64,000 nt of DNA from Brugia malayi. Lineage: Eukaryota > Nematoda > Chromadorea > Rhabditida > Onchocercidae. The DNA is taken from assembly GCF_000002995.4 (NCBI RefSeq), contig NW_025062479.1, positions 11,389,721 through 11,453,720 of the forward strand. The letters run 5' to 3'. Below, piece by piece: positions 26,415 to 37,981 of this stretch; position 1 is the first letter of the stretch, and every line of letters begins with the position of its first letter. The position numbers and the translations under genes are program-made. Under the pieces are notes generated by a model. That model was not told the origin of the DNA. It was given only the letters and a program-made list of their open reading frames with translations, and searched no databases.

Positions 26415-26826
26415 GTTGTCTTAATTATGTTGTTTCACTGCTATCATCAGTAGTAACAAATCAACAAACCAGAAAATCCAATAGCAAAATCCTTAGTACG
26501 GGAAAGCACAAACTAATAATCAGCAAGACAACCGGTTATCAAGTACCAAAACCAAACAATGCTATCGATTATGATAAACAAATCATTTCAAATGATTTAA
26601 AAGCTGTTATTTAATCCAGCATACGCATATTAGCTTAATTATGTTGCTTCACTCCTATCACTGGCAATAACAAATCAGAAAATTCAGTAGCAGAAGTTCT
26701 CAATACAGAACAATACAAACCAGTGATAAGCAACCTTCAACCAGGCACCACAGCTGAACAATGACACCGACTACGCTACCGAAATCATTTAAAATACTTC
26801 AAAAACTGTTCTTATTTAACGCAGCC
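26405..26826. repeat. diverged ~210-bp tandem duplication covering the SH2D4 start and promoter
   Basis: Copy 1 is about 26405-26617 and copy 2 about 26618-26826, head to tail. Matching landmarks in order are AGCATAC, TTAATTATGTTG-TTCACT-CTATCA, TAACAAATCA, CCAG--AAGCAA/CAGCAAGACAACC, AAATCATTT and CTGTT-TTATTTAA. Each copy is followed by another GCATAC/GCAGCC. The copy next to the gene includes the SH2D4 start codon (26412-26414 as CAT). Confidence 0.7.
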
Positions 26827-27583
26827 AGTGACATTGGAAGAGGTTGGAATGAGAATATGAGGGATGTTTCCGGATGACATGGTCTTCCTTTGTGGTTTTT
26901 AGTTTAAATTAGACGGGTTCTTCGTTTCCGTTAGGAATTCCTGGAGTTTGTGTCACGTCATGTGCACTGTTTACGTGAATTAAGTTTACTTGATATGTAA
27001 TCTGAAAACTTCATAACTGTATTACATGTCTGATAAATCACTGCTTCCTTTTTGGTTGTTCCATAATTTTTTCAAAGCTACATTCTTCTAAATTTCCAGA
27101 ACATATCAAATTCTGGTCAATAAAAAGAAAAAAGAAAGAAGGAAAGAACAAAGAAATTATATCAGTGATTAGGTATCACCGTTTACAGAAAAATTAAGCG
27201 ATTATAAAAGAAGTGATTTGTGGTTAAGGAATTGCGGAAGAGTTTCACATTTGTTTAACAATTAAATTCCTTGTCGGATTTAACATTTTTTGCGTGCACT
27301 TTTGAAGCACGAGTTGCCAAATTGATAATTTCGAATTTTTTATTTTGTGTCAGCAGTATTTTTAACTACTTTTAATCTGTGTTTGTTAATTTATATTATT
27401 TGTATTCGTTAAGTATATTTATAGAAATTTTCAGGAATTTTTCTATGACTTGTATAAATCTGAGCTTTTTAGGATGAGCTTTTAGCACCTTTTCTATTGT
27501 AGTTCTTCTACTACATGTTTGTATTTTGTTTGAACTAAGATATTGCAGATATTGATCGATCATTGAAGTAAATCACAAGTTCA
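26415..27583. promoter_or_regulatory. divergent upstream region of SH2D4-like (-) and PPIL1-like (+) genes
   Basis: 1.17 kb between two start codons facing away from each other, so both promoters should lie here. The left part is the tandem duplication. The right part is T-rich, with a possible trans-splice acceptor ATTGCAG at 27542-27548, 36 bases before the PPIL1 start. No TATA box or other element was identified with confidence. Confidence 0.5.
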
Positions 27584-29765
27584 ATGCCAGCGTCACATTC
27601 TACTTCTACAAGACCTCCATTTGTTGCTTTAGAAACGAGGTGAAATTCATTGCATTTTATAACAGAACAAATAAAACACATATTTGGTATAGTATTGTTT
27701 ACTTCATTTTATCATTGCGATAATAATACTCGCCAAATATGATGGATATTTATCTGTGCGATGTTTTATTGTAATTTAGGATGTTTTTTTTTTTATTATT
27801 ATTATTAACAGTGTTAGTCAGGTAAGCGCACATTTCCTACATCATCTTATCGTCAGCTCAGCATCATGTTATGATTATGATTTTACTGTCATCTGTGTAC
27901 TGTCTGCACAGTGTGAGTACTGGTAATATTGCAAGTGATATAACTGCTCAAAGACTAGAGACATTATTGCTATACAACTGACTAAAATATAATAGAGACA
28001 AGGTAATTACTAACACTAATTACATTGATTGAAATTCTGAGCTACTTCAACAGTTCTGGATTTTAAGCATGGGAATGATCTGTATCGAACTGTATTGGGA
28101 CCATGCTCCGAGAACGTGTAAAAATTTTGCTGAACTGGCCCGGCGAGGATACTACAATGGAACCATATTTCATAGGATAATTGCCGATTTCATGATACAA
28201 GGCGGAGATCCTACTGGAACCGGTTCTTTTCCTAATTTTTTACTTTTCCTACTGGAACCTAAAAAAAAAGTAAAAATGTTGATTTATGGATTTAGATTTG
28301 TGAAGTGGAAGGCCTTTTTACCAGATAACAGGGAAAGAATATAGAAATTGCTGTTCTATTTCTAATACAGAAACTGTGAAATAAGCAAAGTGTTGCACTT
28401 TCTCATGTATGGACTGATTTTTATTTCAGGTCGTGGTGGTGCATCAATCTATGGTGACAGATTTCCGGATGAAATCCATGACAATTTAAAGCACAGTGGT
28501 GCTGGGATTATTTCTATGGCTAACACTGGACCAAATACGAATGGTTCACAGTTTTTCATAACTTTAGCACCAGCACAACACCTGGATGGAAAACATACAA
28601 TTTTTGGACGAGTTGCGGCCGGAATGAGAGTACGTTGTTTCCTTCACTTCATTTTTGTTTAGTAATTCGATGTTTGAAAATTTAAATCACTTTTACTTGG
28701 GAGTTCTCATGTATTACTTATGCTACTATTAGACTAAAGTAAAAAGAATAAATCGTGATGCCTTGATTGACTGACAGTCTTCTTTGTTAATCAATCTTAT
28801 ATGCAGATTTAGCTCTTCTAATACGTAGTGAACAGCATTTACAAGGTCTCTGAATAGTATAGGTATAAATTTTTATGGCCATAAATTTATGGAGTACAAA
28901 GCGAAGTGATAGAAGGCATTTTACATTTTCAGTTCAGACTTGTTTTATGGAATATTTGGAAGAGATTATAAGAATTATAAGCCATAAAAAAGGATTACCA
29001 TTATAACTTCAAATTATGGGGGACATCTCCAATTTATAAACGATAAGGCCCATAGAAATTCTGAAGAAGCAGTGTATTAGCAAATGTCCTTCTGATCTTT
29101 CTCATAGAGCGGCTTCTTCTAAAAGAAAATGAACATTTGCGACAAATATTTCGACTGTGCGTAGCTTTTTGCACCTGTTGAAAGCAAGTAGGAGTTCTAT
29201 TAGGATCACAAATAACAAGTGAGGGAAATTTGATGAAAGTTGGGAAACTTTATGTTCCAACAGTATAGGAATCCAAAATCAGTTTTAAGCTTCTGCGGAT
29301 CAACAGTCCATCGCAGGCTAATGTGACATCTAGTAGTCTGTTATGTACATTTTCATAAACAGAAATCTTTGATCCGGAGTTATGCCAACATTTAAATCAT
29401 GGAATATCATGTCCGCTTTAATCTTTTCATTCATTGTTTTAAAGGAAATTAGATTCATAAGTAATATAGGAAGTGGAGTGAATATTAAATTAATTGTTTC
29501 CATTAGTTCTGTACTACTTTGTCGACATACGAAAAGTACTACTGCATTGCGAGCAGTAGCAATTATTGCAGTATTTTTCGGCGCTTTTTAGCAAAAAAGG
29601 GTATTTAAAAAGTATAAATACCCTCTTCATTATAAATTATAACTTTCTCTTCTTTTTTTGTAGGCTGTACAAAGGATTGGACTAGTAGATACAGATGCTC
29701 ATGATGGACCAAAAAGTGAAATTCGAATATTAAAGGCATACCCTAAAGACGACTCTCGCAATTGA
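27584..29765 (+). CDS. PPIL1-type cyclophilin, peptidyl-prolyl cis-trans isomerase
   Basis: Catalyses cis-trans isomerisation of Xaa-Pro bonds; PPIL1 works in the activated spliceosome bound to SKIP/SNW1 (family knowledge), and C. elegans CYN-12 is a likely counterpart. Four exons: 27584-27639, 28068-28222, 28430-28629, 29664-29765; 170 aa against 166 in human. A single cyclophilin domain fills the protein: [32 protein letters not shown], the catalytic [20 protein letters not shown] (with His-Arg, Phe, Met and Gln of the active site), [35 protein letters not shown] and HTIFGRV. It lacks the extra loop of secreted cyclophilins and has no signal peptide. The last intron is about 1 kb. Start ATG 27584 gives the length and N-terminus expected for PPIL1. 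Confidence 0.96.
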
Positions 29766-30035
29766 TTATTTACTTCCAAAACTTGATGCGATGGCAGATG
29801 AATGAATTCATCTTTGTGCGGTTGTCATTCTCATTGTAATGACCTCAAATTTAATTTATTAAGTCGTTATGATTATTTCTGTTATCCTTAAAGGTTTTTC
29901 CTGTTGAAAAAGTCAGGCTGTTGAAATAATATAATGTTTTTCAAGTTCTTAATGAGGTACACACATTTCCGTTACCCAGAATATGATTTACGAGTGGGAT
30001 GAAATGGGCGTGTTTGTTGTGCCTGCATGTATGTA

Positions 30036-30120
<85 letters not shown>

Positions 30121-32285
30121 GTATTTGGGAAAGTTAATGTAAGCTGATTTTTGTTGAACTACAAGGTAGCTGATTATGTTACGTTGGCTGTTATGCATGC
30201 TATTGTTTCCATTGGCTGGCTGTTCGTATGTTCTGAATAGTGTATTTTCTGCACCAGCCATGTAAGTTTAAATTGAATTTCTAACGAAGAAAAGAAGTGG
30301 TATTTGCATACATTAAATATCTAAAAGATAAAAAAATACATATTTCGAACCTAATGCTTGAACTAGTGTTTAAATTAAAGAAAATGATTAATTTGCTGAA
30401 AATGTAAGCTTAAAATTGGGAAGTAATGCCTAATTAAGTTTACAAGCATATCACGACTAAGGGCTTACTCCACTTAATATCTGATTAGTCCTGATAAAAG
30501 TCCTATCTTGAAATTGCTTACTTTATGTTGCAGTGCCATCTATATGCAGATTATTACAAATAACTTTATGATGTGTCTTTCTCCATATTTAGTAAATCAC
30601 ATGAGGAAATTATAGCTATGTGAAGAAAGATAATTTTGAAACATATTGGACAGTTTCATTAATCTAAATGCTATGAAATGAAAAATTTGCTACTGTTCTG
30701 TCTATGTTCTCCTATTTTAAACATTAGTTTTAATTTTTTTGCTCGATATACATTAACCGGATTATGCTATTCACTTTTTTTTCAATTGTTGGATCGCAGT
30801 TCCTTCCCTTTCCTTCACATTTAGAAATACAAAGAACATTTAAGAAAATAAATTAGTTTGAAATTGTCATGCATTCTAATTTGCAATGTTTTCCGTTAAA
30901 ACCGTTTTATAAATTTTCATTTTTCACCTATTTCCCATTTACATGTTTATCATAGTCTTAGACAATTCACTGCCATGTTAAACTATCGTTTGGCTTGGCC
31001 ATAAATTCAGTTTCTCATCCAAACTTATGCGATTTCACTAATCTTCTTATTCTATAACTATTCCTCATGATCCACTTGTTAATCCATTGGATCTTTTTTT
31101 TTTTTTTTTTTTTTTTGGATTTGGATCTTGGATTGGAATTTTCAGGTCTAAAGTAGACGAATCAGCAACTAATTCTACGTAAACTGGGAATTTGCTGTAT
31201 TTATTAGAATAAAATTTCCGAGAGCAATATAGTACAGAGTCCAGAAAATTTTACTGTCCATGCAGATTATTATCAATAATGTTTAAGTGATAAAACAAAC
31301 TCAATTTCAAGGAATAAACAGGTGAAATGCATGTCGATTCAAATCAAAGTTTAATATATTTTCCAGTAAAATATAGTACATTGTAAGATATCGATAAATG
31401 TCAATTGATATGTCATTGGTGTTTCACTCCTATCATGTGGCATATTGCTCATTTATTATTAATTTTTTGATCACTGATATGAAAAAAAACAACCTTTGCA
31501 AAAAAAAGGAAAGTTTATTCGAACATATAAACCTTCAAAGTAATGGATTTATCTAGCTGAGCACAGCACTATATCTCAAACAAAATTAAGTATCTAATTT
31601 TGCGCAACTTCAACACGAATAACAATTTGAGCAATTGTTTAAAAAGCTTGAAATAGACTAAAACGTCCAATTACTAAATTGCTTGGTAAATTATAAGTAA
31701 AATTCAATTGTAGTCTCATTCTAGAAAATAAGGATCATTCTAAATACATTTAAACTTAGTGTCATCTGTATCAGTTTCTTCTTTTTTGTGGATTAAATTT
31801 CATTGGTATCATTTAAATTCCACTTATTAAATCAATATTTGCAATTTCAAAAAATTATCTTGAAATGAATTGCATTTCTTTATCTGTCTCTATTTCTTGG
31901 AGATTACCAGTCACCAGTATGATTTAGTTAAGAAATATTTGTCATTCTTGGTGTTCATTAAAAAATCATAAATCAAAATTGGTAAGAAATCATGATATTA
32001 CATTTGCCATATCTTTAATATAAGTTTTATTATGAAGAGAGCGTCACAAATATTTGGTCGTTTTAATAACATAATTATTGTACACTAAATTATTATCAAC
32101 AAATTAATATTTATCATCAAGTAATTTTGCTTTTTTTCTTATGTTCTAATAAATATCAAAATAAGAATTTAAAGTTAATATCAAGATTTTGGAGTGGTAC
32201 TTCAATGCTTTTCTCTGATTTGTTATATTTATTTTACACTCATTTCTCACCATCATTCGATATAGATGAAAAGATTAATATATAT
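29766..32285. other. intergenic region, 2.5 kb
   Basis: Starts with the PPIL1 3' UTR, then the GT microsatellite, a poly-T run at 31091-31115 and otherwise featureless AT-rich sequence leading to the neuropeptide gene. No further exon was recognised. Confidence 0.6.
30028..30118. repeat. GT dinucleotide microsatellite (CA on the other strand)
   Basis: Two or three ATGT units followed by about 39 uninterrupted GT units. The minus-strand frame across it, with poly-His-Thr, is an artefact. Confidence 0.97.
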
Positions 32286-33341
32286 ATGTATATAATATTA
32301 AGTGTTACTCTTTGTTTAACTTGTTTTATTTACATTAGTTAACGTTACGTTCTTTAGGTTAAGTATATACATTGCATAAAATGAAAATGTTTCTTTTTGC
32401 ATCATGTTCACCCTAAGTTAACCTTAATCACAATATAATATTAGTATTTCAATTTTTGGTAAATGTAATGTGCTTGGCAAAAATCATAAATTAATCCGAA
32501 ATTTCAGCTTTATTCAAAAAGTATCGATTTGAAGCATAACTGATTAATCTGATGTAATTAGGTGTAGTATGTAAAATTTTATTTGAATCATTTTAAATGT
32601 TATGTGAAAACCATTACTTTTACTTGTTCATCTTCAGCCAAAAAATTCATTTCATTAATATACTATTAGGTCGTATGTTACTTTAATGAATTATTTGCTA
32701 GCATTAATGACTTTCGAAATTATTTATAATTTCCTATTTCCAACAAAAATGATTGAAATTGACAATAAATCGTTGTGTTTTCTCTCAAATCCACTTAAAT
32801 TCATTAATAATGCATAATATTAAGCACTCAATTTGTTTTGAATTCTATTAGTATTAAATGAATTTGACTCCCAATTCTTTTTAAGAGAAGAAAGAAATCT
32901 TGGATGAAATTAAAATTGCGCATCATATCAGTATAATTTGGAAATTTAATAAGCCGAAGATTACCACATCATATTTTTAACAAAGCCTTTTTCGAAATAA
33001 TAACATTTTACTCTTAAAATATTAACATTTCCACTTTTCCGTAAATCAATTTTTTTTTTCCAAAACAAAAAATTATTTAAAATTTGAAAAATACAAATTA
33101 CAATGTTTATTCATCGATAACATCAAGATTAGAAAAACCTCTGTAATTTGATAATATAAAACTAAATTTTAGAAAGAAAGATGAAACAATTTATAAGGAC
33201 AAATATGGTTACTTATCAATGAAAGATTTTGGTGAACAACGACCACTGAAACGATTACGTCCATGTTTCTACAGCCCTATACAATGTTTGATGAAAAAAC
33301 GAACTGCACGTATTGAAAACTTCATGGATAATTATAGATGA
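32286..33341 (+). CDS. allatostatin-C / somatostatin-like neuropeptide precursor (5' exons tentative)
   Basis: The secure part is the exon 33173-33341, which ends in TGA. It encodes a Lys/Asp-rich spacer, then PLKR, the peptide LRPCFYSPIQCLM, KKR, and a short tail TARIENFMDNYR. The peptide is bracketed by dibasic (KR) and tribasic (KKR) cleavage sites. Its C-F-Y-S-P-I-Q-C core has the same Cys-x6-Cys spacing and the Pro-Ile of insect PISCF allatostatins (C-Y-F-N-P-I-S-C), so a disulfide ring is expected. It would be secreted and act on an AST-C/somatostatin-type GPCR (inference). In phase upstream I find a hydrophobic signal-like exon at 32286-32337 (MYIILSVTLCLTCFIYI) and a 13-base exon at 32508-32520; together they give a 77-aa precursor. 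These two are weakly supported. AATAAA lies at 33748. Confidence 0.68.
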
Positions 33342-33747
33342 TATATGAGGTCATATACGAAATATTACTCAACAAGTATTCATTCAGTTCATCAAATGTG
33401 CACCAAATAATTTGTGTAAACTAAATTTATTTATCTGAATGTGTAAATTTACTTAGTTTCATCATTTTTCCACATTTTACTATGTGAAATTATCACATAA
33501 AATTTCCTAAAGAATTCATTTCGAATCTTAGAATTTATATGACAAAATACTCTATTAATGAACCATGTGAAAATTTTGAAGACATCCAAATGCAACAAAG
33601 CTTGATATTTAAAAAAATATTCCAAGCACTGGATTATGTTATCACCCTAACACTTACAGATAAGTCGAGTAAAAATACGTTCGATAAATGTCGTACATTG
33701 TTATTGTCTGGAAGAACGGGCTTATAAAAAAGCATTCCTACGTTATC

Positions 33748-33753
33748 AATAAA
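33748..33753 (+). terminator. candidate polyadenylation signal of the neuropeptide gene
   Basis: First AATAAA downstream of the TGA at 33339-33341, about 400 bases away. Confidence 0.35.
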
Positions 33754-33995
33754 CTTATAACAGTAGACTTAGTCTATATTCATTGATTGGATTTTTTGTA
33801 CAATTCTGAGTTTTATTTTCTATAATAAACAAACGAAATGTTTGTGAAACTGGCAAATAAACATTTCGGATAAAGACGAGGATAATAAAGGATAACCATT
33901 TTACTAAGCTGAAAAACAAACTTCGAAAAATAGCATACATCTCTGTTCACTGAAATCGAAAAATGAAGAAAAGCAATCCTAAAACAACTAATGGC

Positions 33996-34074
33996 TTACA
34001 ACAGTATCAAATTCGTTCAGACACTATCAAATTTGTACTTACAACAGTGTTCAGACACTATCAAATTCGTACAA
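33996..34074 (+). repeat. short direct duplication, units of about 35-42 bp
   Basis: CTTACAACAGT...TTCAGACACTATCAAATT occurs twice in succession; the first copy has about ten extra bases (ATCAAATTCG) that echo the unit's own end. Confidence 0.65.
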
Positions 34075-35090
34075 ATTCCAATCTCAAATATATCATCTAA
34101 CAAATTTTGCATTCTCAGAAAAACTTCTCCACAAGTTTAATCTCGAAAAAAGAAAAAAAAAAAAGCCATAACTTAACCATGTATTCTAAAAAAACTGCAT
34201 ATTGGAATATCTTGGATTTAGGAAACGAAACAATCAGTTAAAACATCCTCCACTTTAGAACACCATCGCCAGGATCTCTATTCAACTTGTGAAGCTTGAA
34301 TATCTCAAAGGACTTTAATTGCACATCGGTATTATCGGTACAATTCCTTGGAAGGACTTGACGATACCAGCTGTTACATCATCCCGTTTAATTTCACCCG
34401 CTGATTGTATGCTGTCGATAATGCACCGACTATTAGAAGTGACTAACAATGTTTAAGAAAAAAAGAAAAAAAAAAAAAAAAAAAAAACGAACGAAACAAT
34501 GGCAAATGATTTTTTCAGCACAAAAAATTAAGAGATAAAACAGGTATGAAGTGATCTATACCCTTCTTAGGTAAACTGTAAACAACTGCCAACATAGATG
34601 CGCTAGAAGAAATGACAAAAACATATCCAAAGACATACACAAAAGACATGTTTAAGGTATCAAAATGGTGAATTTTATAAATAAAAACATGAGCGTACAT
34701 TAAAAAAAAAGATGATGCCAACAAAACTGCAATTTCTTTCTAAAAAAATAAAGTTTACACGAATCTGAATCAAATAAATCATGCCACGTTACAATCAAGC
34801 TGAATAATACCTACACGTATTCAACAAATATCATCAACAGCCCAACAACAATATAACTTAAAAACATTAGAATGAAATAACTAACAAATACATAGGAAAA
34901 ATCTAGACGCAAAAAATAGTAAAATAAAACAAGTTCAAAAAACTGCCCCTAGAAAACATAAACTATTCCCGTGGATTTCATTGGTATTTTTTCCTTTCTG
35001 CAAGTATAAAATTCGCAGCATGGAATAAATATGCTATGGAATAACGCAAATAAGAAACAGTCAATTTTTTTTTTCGTTTTCACCACAATT

Positions 35091-37790
35091 TTATTTCACT
35101 ACCCTCCTCTTTAAATGATTCCTGACCTTCCCAGCGACATCGTTTTCTTCATTTTTATCTTCTGATGGTTCTTCCATGATTCCATCCTTTTGAATTTTGT
35201 TACGGATTCCACCGGCGAGTACCGCATGATATCTATTCCCCTGAAATCATATAGTTTTATTGATTAGCTATAGATGATGGAAAAATCAATGGTTTGATCA
35301 AACTGATGCAACTTTTAGATGAAATTTCAATATAGTGTAATAGAAAATAAACTTTCCAATATTTTTTATAAGTTAAATCAATATACCGTTAGGTAAAGTG
35401 AGGCTGCCAATTGCAAGTACATCAGTTTTTACCAAGCAAGAATTTGTACCGTTAATGAGAATACTGAGATGAATAACCCTCTATCTTCAACTTTGATATT
35501 TAATATATATTCAGTGAACAGTAGTGGATTTTTTAAAATAACGGTTTTAAATGAGGAATCTCCAAAAAGAAAAAAAAAAGTACTTTTTTCAAATAAGTGC
35601 AGTAGAAGAAATTGCAGAAGAGCAGAAAATACGAAAAGTAAATGGTAAATGAGAAATACAGATTGCTCCAGGTTTGCTGACAAGCACGTCCAGAAAGCTT
35701 TATTCGCAAAATGTTTATTCCTGGAACGAACATAAGAAATATTGTTTCAGAACCACAATTCAACTTAACTGAGATAACTGCTCCAGATGATATCATTCTT
35801 AATGAGGTATACAAGATAGATAAAAGATAAGTAAATAGAAATGATTCAGAAAATGTAGTAGAATCTTTGTTAACAATTCAATATCCTCAAATGTCACAAC
35901 AGTCCAATTTTTCCTCACTTAAGATTGTAAATTTAATGACCAGCAAATAAGGAATGATTTCTGGAATGATTATTGCTGTCAAAAAATCAAGTCCTCAAAA
36001 TTAACCGATAAAAACTCCTCCAACCATCTGTAAGATCTGCAAAATTGTAACCATCATCGCTGCCATTTTTGGAAGCCGTTTACGCATTGCCCGAAGCGCA
36101 TAGTAGGTGTACATAAATGCATGCACAGTGTAATTCATCCATATAAACCATCGTCCTGAAGCCGTATGATCCTGGAATAAAAACAAATCATTCCAAGAAA
36201 ATATTTTTGTTGGTCGAGCATGAGAATAAATTTATTCATGTATTTAACAGTCTTTGAAAAAAAGGTCCATTAAATTTCGTAACAATTTGCAACGGTTTTC
36301 ATTGTCTTAGAAAATAAAATTTTGTAAATTGTGCATGTGAGTGAAATGGTACTTCCTTTTCATCATCAAAGATATTAGTAGCTATCTGACAAAGTGCCAA
36401 AAGATATACTAAATTTAATTTTATATTTCAAAACACAGCGTTATACATTCCCAAGCACTGAGACGAAATGTTGTTTTTTATAATAAATGTAATGAAGATA
36501 AGTGATGTATTTAAATAACAAATGATAAAAGGGAGGTAATCACTAAGAGAAAGTAAAACTCATAAAAGTTGAATAGAAAAATAATTGACAAAGAGACCTA
36601 CTTTGTAAGCATGCCACGTGTAAACAAGCACGGTAACGTGATGGTACCAGTGAAGAAAAAGTAGCGGACGTTTGCGCAGCACAATAAATACTGTGTCACC
36701 AAATTCAGCAACCTAAAATGATGGAAATCTTCATCATCCCCAACAGAAATAAACCATTCAAGCATACAAGAAACAAATTCCATTGTACATTATTTACACT
36801 ATGATCATGTTCCATCAACCGTAACATGAATTGTTTACTAAATTTACTTCCATAGCTGTAAGTAAAAGACAATTCCCGTGAGCTGTTCGTGCAGAAAAAG
36901 AATTTTTGACCATAATTAATGGGTATAACAACAACACAGTTTATGATTACCAATGAGACGGAAAACAGAAAGTTCTTTTTTTAATTTTTTGCTTACTAAA
37001 ACTGTTTTGTCATCAAACCTATTCGTCTAACTATATAGTCCCAAAACTTATAAAACTCATACCTTGGACAAAGCAAACATTTCGGTCCAAAATCCTGTAA
37101 CACCTTGCGCAAATGAAGCTGTGCATATCGAATATTCGAAAGAATTCTCTCGAACACTCCACAATAATTCTGGTGTCATTCGACACACGCCTAAGAGGGA
37201 AAATAATGCTAAACCGAAATTCCATGCTATCAGTAGATTATCTAGGCAAAACGGTTTGCGTGATTCCATCAGCTGTAACAGACCACAATTAATAATTAAC
37301 CAATCAACGCTGTGAACATTCCCTGATTAACAAGAAATAGGAAGTTAATTTACAAGGCAATATACAGCTTGAAAATACAGGAGAATCCACATTCATTGCA
37401 AGTTTAGTTCTAGATCTCTTCAAGCTAAGCAAGCATTCTGGATCCAGTTATTCAGTTGTTTAGTGTGAGCGTATTTCGAATCCGACTGAGCGATGATAAA
37501 GAAAAAGTCATAAAGCTTACTACCACGACTAAATTTTGGAAGAATAAAAGAAAAGAGAGCCTGAAATCTTATCAATTTTGGAATTACATTTCAAACCTTG
37601 AAAAATATAAAAAATGTACCTTTTGTCCAATATAAATAGAAATGACATATGCAATGGAGGATGTTATGCTATGGAACCAGTTTTCTTGCATCCATTTGGT
37701 TGATTCCATCATATTGAATTTCGCTTCAAATGGCATAGTATAAAGGTAATTTTCCAACCCATAATAAGGCCAATATTCCCATCGAGCCAT
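35091..37790 (-). CDS. ELO-family very-long-chain fatty acid elongase
   Basis: Condensing enzyme (3-ketoacyl-CoA synthase) of the ER elongation cycle, adding two carbons from malonyl-CoA. Six minus-strand exons: 37790-37620, 37272-37063, 36712-36602, 36171-36006, 35720-35584, 35240-35091; 314 aa. Hydrophobic segments are spread along the protein as expected of a seven-helix ELO protein. Key motifs are [20 protein letters not shown], the catalytic histidine box [17 protein letters not shown] (His about 148, 151, 152), [17 protein letters not shown] and [19 protein letters not shown]. The HWYHHVTVL and YYALRA forms resemble the ELOVL3/6 group and nematode ELO-1/ELO-2 rather than ELOVL2/5 (HVYHH). 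After the domain there is a Glu/Asp- and Lys-rich cytosolic tail of about 45 residues ending RRVVK. Substrate length cannot be read from sequence. Confidence 0.93.
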
Positions 37791-37888
37791 TTAGAGAAAA
37801 TATGGAAATGAAATCTGAATTTCACCTAAATCTTTCTCCTATATTATTTCGCTTCAGTTAAAAACAGACAAACGATTAATCAGCTTAA

Positions 37889-37981
<93 letters not shown>

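Larger units (their letters stand above)
33342..35090. other. convergent intergenic region, 1.7 kb
   Basis: Between the 3' ends of the neuropeptide gene (+) and the elongase gene (-). It contains a 62-codon frame at 33539-33727 with no known resemblance, a short direct duplication at 33996-34074 and A-runs at 34150-34163 and 34457-34487. No exon or RNA gene was recognised. Confidence 0.55.

Noticed and set aside
29941..30261. 106-codon minus-strand frame with poly-His-Thr
   Set aside because: Created by the GT microsatellite.
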